Below are positions 35,201-43,823 of a stretch of DNA of 64,000 bases, piece by piece; the first letter of the stretch is position 1, and each line of letters starts with the position of its first letter. Below the pieces are notes generated by a model. That model worked only from the letters and a program-made list of their open reading frames with translations, did no database searches and had not been told where the DNA came from. The DNA is from DAOPJM01 sp964490325. Lineage in GTDB: Bacteria > Bacillota > Clostridia > Christensenellales > CAG-138. Location of the stretch: NCBI GenBank assembly GCA_964490325.1, contig CAZBBX010000005.1, positions 1-64,000 on the forward strand, in the 5' to 3' direction. Made by a program: the position numbers and the translations under genes.

Positions 35201-36348
35201 TTGTCATCTGCAAGACCAAGATGGCAAAGACCATCACGCAGCGTACACTGTTGGGCTATAAGGCCGCAAGGATCAATGCCCACAGCTTTGACGATCTTGT
35301 CAACCAACTGAAAAACAAGCCCGATCAATTCATCGGCAAGGTGAAGCGGGCTTCCTTCTGGAACGTACAAGGAGAAACGGAAATGAAATTCGATGCAGTC
35401 GTAGGCAATCCGCCGTATCAGATCATGGACGGCGGCAACAAAGCAAGCGCTACCCCTGTCTACAATTACTTTGTTGAGCAGGCAAAGTGTCTTACGCCAA
35501 AGTACATTTCCATGATAATGCCCGCTAAATGGTATTCCGGAGGAAAAGGGCTTGATGGATTTAGAGATGATATGTTGAATGATGTTCGAATTCAAAAGTT
35601 GGTGGATTTTGAAGACAGCAATTTTGTATTTACCGGAATCGATATTGCTGGTGGTGTTTGCTTCTTCCTTTGGGACAAAAAATACAATGGGAAATGCACT
35701 ATTTACAATAGATCTAAAAACGGCATTGAACACGTCGAAATGCGATACCTTAATGCTTTTGATACCTTTATACGGAATAACAATGCTATTGAAATCGTCC
35801 ATAAGGTTACCGGAGGTACGGACCACTTTATGAGCGAATTGGTTTCTGCGAGAAAGCCATTTGGTTTACCAACTAATACGAGTTCAATAACTAATGGTGA
35901 TCTTTCGCTAAGATATAATGCCGGAATGGGAAAGTATGCAAGATCCCAAGTTACCGCAGGACAAGGGATAATTGATAAGTGGAAAGTTATTATATCCTAC
36001 TTAAGTTCGGAACATGCCGGACAACCTGATAAGAACGGCATGTTTAAGGTGCTATCCACACTTGAAATATTGCCTCCTAAAGCAATATGTACGGAAACGT
36101 ATTTAGTTGTTGATAGTTTTGAAAGTAGGAGCGAAGCGCAAAATCTAATGGATTATCTTAAGGCTAGATTCGTTCGGTTCTTAGTGCTGCAAATTGCTTT
36201 ATCTCAGCATATTACTCGCAATAGTTTTAAGTTTGTCCCCATCCAAGACTTCACCAAGTCTTGGACGGACGAGGAGCTTTACGCGAAGTACGGTTTGACC
36301 AAGGAGGAGATCGCCTTTGTTGAGGCTACCATCAAACCCATGGAGTAA
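32278..36348 (+). CDS. Multidomain helicase-methylase restriction protein (GIY-YIG-like/DEAH/NPPY/TRD)
   Basis: A 1356-residue protein. Residues about 8-90 (LIYVFCV, GLLKVGDA, ARARINSYT) look like a divergent GIY-YIG/T5orf172-type nuclease. A superfamily 2 helicase follows: NAKMRYGKT (188-196), DEAH (311-314), SLSGTPFN, and QTIFRVQSPG near 580. A long linker leads to VVGNPPYQ, N6-adenine methyltransferase motif IV (NPPY 1044-1047), then a target-recognition region to about 1320. Motifs X and I are not in this chain but seem to be in the preceding protein. DNA from about 35460 to 36235 is AT-rich while both sides are GC-rich. Type I/ISP-like translocating restriction-modification is the best analogy; a defence role is inferred. 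Confidence 0.75.
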   Translation: MEQRTIPKIVYVPTVSYKLIYVFCVHDAAHEGLLKVGDASLPTLAAPDTLLPNCSALNAAARARINSYTITAGVSYHLLYTELAIRRETRDDGSTETVAFRDGSVHAVLSNSGIAKVYPNEVNANEWFRTDLATVLNAIKAVKQGRRTLYASEITPADAVEILLRQEQEDAIQKTIERFRRGDSMLWNAKMRYGKTVTALSLVKRQLDKYQKTIIVTHRPVVQSGWQEDFYKVFRNSDCVFAAKDHDSDNPEESSRIDSANELQLKSLVTGGKPFIYFASIQDLRGSKQVGGSFNKNNAIFKMHWDLVINDEAHEGTQTDLGKRVTTELTSKDTKVLSLSGTPFNILYQYDDDSIYTWDYCMEQAMKLEWDKTHPGDPNPYASLPQMHIFTYELGDIIRGLSPELAGKAFTFTEFFRTWSGDPQKDGEDVPHGKHIGDFVREADIVKFLNLITTKSDESDYPFATEEHRRFFQHTLWMIPGVKEAKALSKLLREHPIFRNFGIANVAGEGDDFEDQHYTDALALVKKTIRDNDYSITLSCGKLTTGVTIKEWTACMMLSGSYFTAASTYLQTIFRVQSPGSIDGKAKEHCYVFDFAPDRTLRVLAEAANVARKGGTGGTKTDDAHRAAMRKFLNFCPVLAISGTSMKPYSVDTMMQQIKRIYAEKAIRSGFDDASIYNDRLFTLDKEAEELLAALKAQIGATKAIDSGNEVKVSHNGLTEEEYEQQKEIQKKPKRERTPEELAQLAQHKEQLKQRNNAISILRGVSVRMPLLIFGADVPFDEDITIERFVDMVDDSSWTEFMPRGVTKDVFRKLIPFYDGDVFLAAGKEIREQAKRADGLLPTERVQTIAQLFSYFKNPDKETVLTPWRVVNLHMSDTLGGYDFFDEAHEQSLDTPRLVDRGAVSFETLLNPDAKILEINSKTGLYPLYVSYSIYRAKCEAFLHPAQAEQAREKRELTIKKQQQLWEATVRECVFVICKTKMAKTITQRTLLGYKAARINAHSFDDLVNQLKNKPDQFIGKVKRASFWNVQGETEMKFDAVVGNPPYQIMDGGNKASATPVYNYFVEQAKCLTPKYISMIMPAKWYSGGKGLDGFRDDMLNDVRIQKLVDFEDSNFVFTGIDIAGGVCFFLWDKKYNGKCTIYNRSKNGIEHVEMRYLNAFDTFIRNNNAIEIVHKVTGGTDHFMSELVSARKPFGLPTNTSSITNGDLSLRYNAGMGKYARSQVTAGQGIIDKWKVIISYLSSEHAGQPDKNGMFKVLSTLEILPPKAICTETYLVVDSFESRSEAQNLMDYLKARFVRFLVLQIALSQHITRNSFKFVPIQDFTKSWTDEELYAKYGLTKEEIAFVEATIKPME
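35369..35385 (+). promoter_or_regulatory. Internal Shine-Dalgarno and ATG before the NPPY module
   Basis: AAGGAG at 35369-35374, eight bases, then an in-frame ATG at 35383 (residue 1036: MKFDAVVGNPPYQ). Free-standing Eco57I-type methylases commonly begin MKFDxxxGNPPYQ. It may be a relic of a gene fusion or a functional internal start giving a 321-residue NPPY-TRD product. Confidence 0.5.
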
Positions 36349-36371
36349 CGCGCCTGCAGGCGAAAAAGCGT

Positions 36372-36400
36372 TTGACAAGCGGGGAACGGGGGAATATACT
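36372..36400 (+). promoter_or_regulatory. Consensus sigma-A promoter of the riboswitch leader
   Basis: TTGACA (36372-36377), 17-base spacer, TATACT (36395-36400). The predicted start is about 36407, exactly where the aptamer P1 arm begins. Confidence 0.9.
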
Positions 36401-36405
36401 AACAG

Positions 36406-36531
36406 CGTAAAGGGGAGTAGCGGCGAAGGTTTTTCGCGGCTGTCCGCGTCATCACGGCGCTCATAACGCCCGCGGCTGTCAATTTCGCAAGACTTTTACG
36501 TCATCTTTGTATGGCGGAAAAGTCTTTTTTT
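36406..36531 (+). ncRNA. yybP-ykoY (manganese) riboswitch with terminator platform
   Basis: The leader starts with the family hallmark GTAAAGGGGAGTAGC and ends with GCAAGACTTTTACG, near the conserved 3' element. P1 forms between CGTAAAG (36406-36412) and CTTTTACG (36493-36500). The same 3' segment, AGACTTTT (36490-36497), can instead pair with AAAAGTCT (36518-36525), followed by a T7 run: a terminator. The two folds exclude each other, so ligand-stabilised P1 should allow read-through, an ON switch. Members of this class sense Mn2+. The gene controlled is a Ca/Na-type antiporter, which the class often precedes. Confidence 0.85.
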
Positions 36532-36550
36532 CTGCCGAAAGGAGTTTTCC

Positions 36551-37531
36551 ATGTCGTTTTCCGTTCCCGATTCCCTGTTTTGGACCATCGCGCTGTTTGC
36601 CGTTGGTCTTGCCGTCATCTGCCTGTCGGGCGACCGCTTTGTGGACGCCTCCGTGGACATTGCCAAGCGCCTGCGCATTCCGCAGCTGGTGGTTGGCGCC
36701 ACCATCGTCTCCCTTGGCACCACCCTGCCCGAGATCTTGGTCTCCACAAGCGCCGCGCTTGAAGGCTCCCCCGAGATCGCCGTAGGCAACGCGCTGGGCA
36801 GCATCATCTGCAACACCGCGCTCATCGCCGCCCTTGGGCAGCTGTTGGCTCCCGCAAAACGCGTGGAAAGCGGCTCCGTGGGCTGGCGCTTCCTGTTCTT
36901 TGTGGGCGCGCTTGCCGCCTTTGCCGCCTTAAGCGCCGTGCTTGGCTACCTGCCGCGCATCTACGGCATCGCCTCCCTCGTCGCCTTTGCCCTGTATGCC
37001 TACCTGTCCGTGCGCAGCGCCCGCAAGGGGCAGCAGCCGACCGAAAACAGCGAGGATCTCAATAAGATCCCCTCCATTCCCATCTCCCTAATCAAGCTCG
37101 TCCTCTTTGCAGCCTTGCTGTTTGTGGGTGCGCAGCTGCTCATCGACAACGGCAAGGTGCTTGCCATCAACTATCTGGGCGTGCCCGAACGCGTGGTCGC
37201 CGTCACGCTCATCGCGCTTGGCACCTCCCTGCCCGAGCTGGTCACCACCCTCAGCTCCGTCGCCAAGAAGCAGGGCGACATCGGCCTTGGCAACATCATC
37301 GGCGCCAACCTGTTCAACCTGCTGCTGGTGCTGGGCATCCCCTCCGCGCTGTCGGGACAGATCGCCATCACCCAACCCTCCACCCTGTATCTGGACGCCC
37401 CCCTGTGCCTTGTTGTGATGCTGCTTTTGATCGTTCCCATGCTGGTGAAGAAGAAGGGCTCGCGCCTGTTCGGCGGCATCCTCATTGCCCTGTATATCGC
37501 CTACTGCGCGTACAGCTTTATTGCCGTTTGA
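36551..37531 (+). CDS. CaxA/YrbG-type calcium (cation)/sodium antiporter
   Basis: A 326-residue membrane antiporter with ten or so transmembrane segments in two inverted halves. The two alpha repeats are clear: GATIVSLGTTLPEILVS (near residue 40) and ALGTSLPELVTTLSSV (near 222), each with the conserved acidic residue for cation exchange. Homologues exchange Ca2+ for Na+ or H+; because the gene is downstream of a Mn2+-type riboswitch, Mn2+ export is a reasonable alternative. AGGAG sits before the ATG. Monocistronic, with a terminator at 37564-37606. Confidence 0.9.
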   Translation: MSFSVPDSLFWTIALFAVGLAVICLSGDRFVDASVDIAKRLRIPQLVVGATIVSLGTTLPEILVSTSAALEGSPEIAVGNALGSIICNTALIAALGQLLAPAKRVESGSVGWRFLFFVGALAAFAALSAVLGYLPRIYGIASLVAFALYAYLSVRSARKGQQPTENSEDLNKIPSIPISLIKLVLFAALLFVGAQLLIDNGKVLAINYLGVPERVVAVTLIALGTSLPELVTTLSSVAKKQGDIGLGNIIGANLFNLLLVLGIPSALSGQIAITQPSTLYLDAPLCLVVMLLLIVPMLVKKKGSRLFGGILIALYIAYCAYSFIAV

Positions 37532-37563
37532 GAAAACAGCGGCGGCTTTCCGCCATGAAAGCG

Positions 37564-37606
37564 CACCCGCCTAAGGGGAAGCTCGCTTCCTTTTGGCGGG
37601 TGTTTT
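37564..37606 (+). terminator. Terminator of the antiporter gene
   Basis: CACCCGCC (37564-37571) pairs with GGCGGGTG (37595-37602), with an inner AAGC/GCTT stem, then TTTT. Confidence 0.88.
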
Positions 37607-37638
37607 CAATTATGCCGCAAGGCGCAGCGCTCTAAAAA

Positions 37639-38826
37639 TTAGGAATCGAAGGTAACGTTGGAGTCGTACTTGAGCGAGTAGAAGCCCTCGGCGTCCTTCA
37701 GCGACATGGAGTTGTTGGACTTCATGTCCAGATCGGTGTAGACAAGCTGCAGACCTTCCGCGGAGCCGTCGTCCAAGATGACGGTCAACTCGTACAGCTC
37801 GGCGTTCGCCATGTCCGTCAGCACCAGATGCTTGTACTGATCGTCGCTTTCGCAGACAGGCCAGTCCTCCGTCAGCAGGTTCTCGCCCTTGTCCTCTGCG
37901 CCGCTCGGATACAGGTAGGCGGCCTTCATGGTAAGTCCCGTCTTGTTCTTGAACACGAAGCGCAGCGTGACCGTGGCCGAGCTGTCGTCCGCAGCGTCGC
38001 CTGCCGCCGCGATGGGCTGTCCGTTCTCATCGATGTTGGAATCGAACTTGACGGAGAGCGTCTCCTCGTTGTCCTTCATGGACACCGAGTTGGCGTTGAC
38101 CAGATCGTTGCCGTCGAAGGTCCAGCTTTCGCCGTTGGTGAACTCGACCGTGATGTCATAGGTGTCCGCCTGCGGCCGATCCAGCACCAGCCACAGGTAG
38201 TCGTCCTGCGACTTGTTGCTCTTGTACACCTCGCTGATGACGCTTTCGCCCTTGTCCTCTGCGCCGGAGGGATACACATACACCGCCGAGCAGTCATAGG
38301 AGGTCTTGTTCTTGAACAGGAACTTGAGCTGCACGGTGTTCGTTTCGTCGATCTTGACCTCGGCAAAGTCCACCGTGACGCCTGCGTTTATAAGATCCTC
38401 CTTGGTGAATTCCACCTCGTTGTCGTTCTTGACGCTGATCTCCGTGCCGTCTGCCGACTTCATGGAGACCGAATTGTTGAACTTGAGCGCCAACTGCGGG
38501 AACACGCAGCTCGTGCCGTCGGTGAAGGTCAGGCTGATGTCGTAATACTCCGCCTCGGGACGCGCAAGGATCATGCGCTTGTACTGCGAGCTGTCCGTGT
38601 TGTTCACCCAAGTTTCACTGATGACGTTCTCCCCCTTGTCGGCAGCGCCGCTTGGGTAGACATAGGCCTCGCTGACGTCCTTACCCGTCTTGTTTTTGAA
38701 CACGAACGCCAAGGCGATCAAATTTTCATCCGTGGCGGGCTCTTCGGCGTCGCCGCCCTTGTCCGCGCAGGCGCCAAGCGCTGCAAGCATGAGTACCGCC
38801 AGCAGCAATGCAAGGATCTTCTTCAT
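37639..38826 (-). CDS. Lipoprotein with three repeats of an unknown domain
   Basis: A 395-residue predicted lipoprotein: signal peptide and lipobox ALGAC, then three similar modules of about 115 residues. Each opens with a variant of FxFKNKTG or FKNKTS and contains A-Y-V/L-YPSGAxDKGE (for example VYPSGAADKGENVISE) followed by a Y-D/E-I/L-T-stretch and a terminal NSVSMK/NSMSLK. The repeats look like beta-sandwich folds; I do not recognise a named family. It should sit on the outer face of the membrane. Expression is probably strong: a consensus promoter and a LacI-type operator lie upstream. Confidence 0.8.
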   Translation of the reverse strand: MKKILALLLAVLMLAALGACADKGGDAEEPATDENLIALAFVFKNKTGKDVSEAYVYPSGAADKGENVISETWVNNTDSSQYKRMILARPEAEYYDISLTFTDGTSCVFPQLALKFNNSVSMKSADGTEISVKNDNEVEFTKEDLINAGVTVDFAEVKIDETNTVQLKFLFKNKTSYDCSAVYVYPSGAEDKGESVISEVYKSNKSQDDYLWLVLDRPQADTYDITVEFTNGESWTFDGNDLVNANSVSMKDNEETLSVKFDSNIDENGQPIAAAGDAADDSSATVTLRFVFKNKTGLTMKAAYLYPSGAEDKGENLLTEDWPVCESDDQYKHLVLTDMANAELYELTVILDDGSAEGLQLVYTDLDMKSNNSMSLKDAEGFYSLKYDSNVTFDS

Positions 38827-38869
38827 ACTTCTTACCCCTTTTCTTGTTTTGTGGAATACCTATCGTCCA

Positions 38870-38885
38870 TCGAGCACGTGCTCGA
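38870..38885. promoter_or_regulatory. Perfect 16-base palindrome in the lipoprotein leader
   Basis: TCGAGCACGTGCTCGA. It lies in the untranslated leader between the transcription start (about 38961) and the ATG at 38826, so it could be a second operator or a hairpin in the mRNA. Confidence 0.5.
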
Positions 38886-38939
38886 GCGGAGCCGTTCGGA
38901 AGGGGCGCAGTCCCGCCGCGCCGCAGCTGCTCAGGGTCT

Positions 38940-38996
38940 ACGCAAACGTTTGCGTTGCGATACTCGTATTATAGACTTGTCAACGAATTTTGTCAA
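38940..38996 (-). promoter_or_regulatory. Consensus promoter plus LacI/PurR-type operator
   Basis: On the minus strand TTGACA (38991-38996), 17-base spacer, TATAAT (38968-38973): a perfect sigma-A promoter. The perfect palindrome ACGCAAACGTTTGCGT (38940-38955) follows at about +6 to +21. This has the LacI-family centre AACGTT and equals the classical purine-repressor half-sites. No LacI-family regulator is encoded in the window. The rest of 38827-39180 holds only the leader, the palindrome at 38870 and a terminator. Confidence 0.8.
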
Positions 38997-39060
38997 TGTA
39001 GGGCGGGTGTTTTTTACCCAATGTTCCGCTTTTGTCCCGTTTTTTAGAAATGCTGCCCAT

Positions 39061-39096
39061 AAAAAAGACCGAACGCGTTCTTTTCCGCGCTCGGTC
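39061..39096 (-). terminator. Terminator of the parE-parC-yitT-mscS-flavodoxin run
   Basis: On the minus strand GACCGAGCGCG pairs with CGCGTTCGGTC, then T6. It lies 85 bases after the flavodoxin stop. Confidence 0.85.
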
Positions 39097-39180
39097 ATTT
39101 GGCTCTGTTTGGCGAGGTCTCCCTCGCCGCTTTCCTTTGTCCCGAGAAGTTGGGACGCCTATCGGTCTAAGCCCCCTTCG

Positions 39181-39636
39181 TCAGCAGAGGGAAGCGACGA
39201 CGCCGCGTAAAAAGTCTGCGCCGTCCTGCAAGTCCTGCGCGGTGGGGCAGCCCTTGTTGACCCCGCCCACGAAGCGCAGCACAAAAAACTTGTCCAAGCC
39301 CTTGCAGGCAAAATCGCCCACGACGGTCTTGTTTTTGCTTTTCAGCAGCTTGACGAGCTTGGCATTGTAGCTTTTGTCCCCGCCGCCGCTGGTGGAGAAC
39401 ACGAACGCCTTGGCGGGCATATCGGAAAAGCTCTCGATCAGCTTGACGATGCGCCTGTCGAAGCCGCCTTGATAGATGCCGCTGCCAAAGCCCACCAAGT
39501 CGAACGCGTTTAGGTCGTATGCCTGCACGCCCTTTGTGTCGGTGACCAGCGTATCGGGCACAGCCGCCGCCATCGCCTCGGCAAGCCTGCGGGTGTTGCC
39601 GCAGTGCTTGGATTCCACAACGAGCAGGGTCCTCAT
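39181..39636 (-). CDS. Flavodoxin-like protein
   Basis: A 151-residue flavodoxin-fold protein. The FMN phosphate loop is seen at the start (VVESKHCGNTRRLAEAMA), then the second loop GFGSGIYQGGFDRRIVK and the third FVFSTSGGGDKSYN. It is a little short but close to clostridial flavodoxin-family proteins. The role is electron transfer or an NAD(P)H-dependent reductase; no partner is visible. Last gene of the minus-strand run, 30 bases after mscS. Confidence 0.85.
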   Translation of the reverse strand: MRTLLVVESKHCGNTRRLAEAMAAAVPDTLVTDTKGVQAYDLNAFDLVGFGSGIYQGGFDRRIVKLIESFSDMPAKAFVFSTSGGGDKSYNAKLVKLLKSKNKTVVGDFACKGLDKFFVLRFVGGVNKGCPTAQDLQDGADFLRGVVASLC

Positions 39637-39666
39637 GTCTATGCCCCTTTCCGACGCGCTCCCGCT

Positions 39667-40491
39667 TCAGGACGCGTCCTTGTCCATGTGCACATCCAGC
39701 TGCGGATAGGGTATGGTGACGCCTGCCGCCGCCAACGCATCGCTGATGCGCTGTCCCAGCTCCACCTTCACATCGTAATACTTGGCGGAGGGACACCACA
39801 GGCGCAGCTTGTAGTTGAGCGAGGAATCGCCAAAGCTGTCCAAATAGAGCTGCGGCGCGGGGGTCTCCAATACGTTGGGTGTCTCCTTTGCCACCGTCAG
39901 CAGCACGCGGGAGGCCAGCGCGGGATCGACCCCGTAGCCAAGCGGCACGGCGTAATCCAGCCTGCGCGTTTCGTTGTAGCTCTCATTGACCAGCGCGTTG
40001 CCCGTGACCGTACCGTTGGGCAGCAGCACCTCGCGGTTATCTCCCGTGCGGATGGTGGTGTAAAAGATGCCGATCTCCTCCACCACGCCCGTGTAGGAGC
40101 CGTTGCTGATGAGGTCGCCCACCTTGAACGGGTGGAACAAGAGCACCATCAGGCCGCCTGCCAGATTGCTAAGTCCCCCTTGCAGCGCAAGACCTATGGT
40201 CACGCCGCAGCTGCCGATGAGCGCCACGATGGACGCCATGGGTACGCCCAAGATCGACACCGCCGTAAGGATGACGATGGCGTCCAAGGCGATGACAAGG
40301 CCGCTCTTGGCAAAGCTTTGCACGTTGACGTTGAGCTTTTTGAAGCCCTTGCCGTTTTCGATGCGGCGCGCCAGCCGCTTGACAAGCTTAAGCCCCACGA
40401 CAAGCAGCACGATGGCGCCCAAGAGCTTGGCGCCAGAAGTGACCGCAAACTTTGAGATCGTGTCCCAAAGATCCGTAAAGAACTGTTCCAT
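39667..40491 (-). CDS. mscS: MscS-type mechanosensitive channel
   Basis: A 274-residue small-conductance mechanosensitive channel that releases solutes on hypo-osmotic shock. Three transmembrane segments (about 20-40, 58-80, 85-110), with the pore-lining TM3 rich in Gly/Ala (GSCGVTIGLALQGGLSNLAGG), then the beta domain (HPFKVGDLI, VLLPNGTVTGNALVN). Length matches E. coli MscS (286). It is three bases after yitT. Confidence 0.93.
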   Translation of the reverse strand: MEQFFTDLWDTISKFAVTSGAKLLGAIVLLVVGLKLVKRLARRIENGKGFKKLNVNVQSFAKSGLVIALDAIVILTAVSILGVPMASIVALIGSCGVTIGLALQGGLSNLAGGLMVLLFHPFKVGDLISNGSYTGVVEEIGIFYTTIRTGDNREVLLPNGTVTGNALVNESYNETRRLDYAVPLGYGVDPALASRVLLTVAKETPNVLETPAPQLYLDSFGDSSLNYKLRLWCPSAKYYDVKVELGQRISDALAAAGVTIPYPQLDVHMDKDAS

Positions 40492-40494
40492 GTC

Positions 40495-41396
40495 CTAATT
40501 CTCCTTCAGCTCGCTGAAGCCCAGACCGTAGGCCTCCTCCAAGGTGGTAAACAGCACCAGCGCGTGGCTGTCGCAGCCGTAGGCTATGCGGCGAATGCGG
40601 AAGATCTCCGACTTTGCGCAGGCGCACATGAGCATCTGCCGCTCCTCGCCCGTGTAGGTGCCGATGGCCTTGACGAGTGTCACGCCTCTGCCGATCTCCT
40701 CGCTGATGCCGCGAATCACCCCCGCGCCGTTCGTGGTGATGACGATGGCCATGCGCCGTGAGCCAAGCCCCTGCATGACCTTGTCGATGACAAGGGTGCT
40801 TGCAAAGGTCATGATGATGCCGTACAGCACCGCGTCCACATAGCCGAACACCAAGCCGCCCAGTACGATGACGCAGCCGTCCACAAAGAGCGTTATCATG
40901 CCGATGGACATGAAGGGCTTCTTCTTGCGGATCGCCATGATGATAAAGTCCGTGCCTCCCGTTGAGGAGCCGCGCCAGTAGACCGCCACCAGTCCCGCAC
41001 CCGCCAAGACGCCGCCGAAGATGGCCGCCAGCAGCGGTTCACCCGTGTACTGCGGCACATAGGGAAACACAAGGTCGAGCATGAGGGACAGCAGCACCAT
41101 GCTGCGCAGGGACTTTAAAAAGAATTTTTTGCCCATCAGACGGAAGGTCGCCAGCACGACCGGCACGTTGAACAGAAGCATCAGCGCGCCGATGGGCAGG
41201 TTGGGCAGATAGTGGTTGATGATGAGGGACAGACCCGTCAGTCCGCCCGGGGCGAAGTTGGCGGGGGTCACGAACACATGGATGCCCGCCGAGTACAGCG
41301 TTGCGCCGATCAGGTCGAACAGGGTGTCGATGGCAAAATGCTTGACCTGCTCCCCCGTCGGACGGCGCAGCGCCTTTGCTTTTCCTAATTTCTTTT

Positions 41397-41400
<4 letters not shown>
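40495..41400 (-). CDS. YitT family membrane protein
   Basis: A 301-residue protein with five or six transmembrane segments (two DUF161-type repeats: NFAPGGLTGLSLIINHYL and STGGTDFIIMAI) and a cytoplasmic DUF2179 domain at the C-terminus (from about 220). The function of the family is unknown; it is widespread in Bacillota. Its ATG overlaps the parC stop by four bases (ATGA), which couples it to the topoisomerase genes. Confidence 0.9.
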
Positions 41401-43820
<2,420 letters not shown>

Positions 43821-43823
43821 GGC

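Noticed and set aside
32248..35826. Long open frame (about 1190 codons) antisense to the helicase-methylase gene
   Set aside because: Its translation has no recognisable domains and is a mirror effect of high-GC codon bias in the real gene; it ends where the AT-rich module begins.
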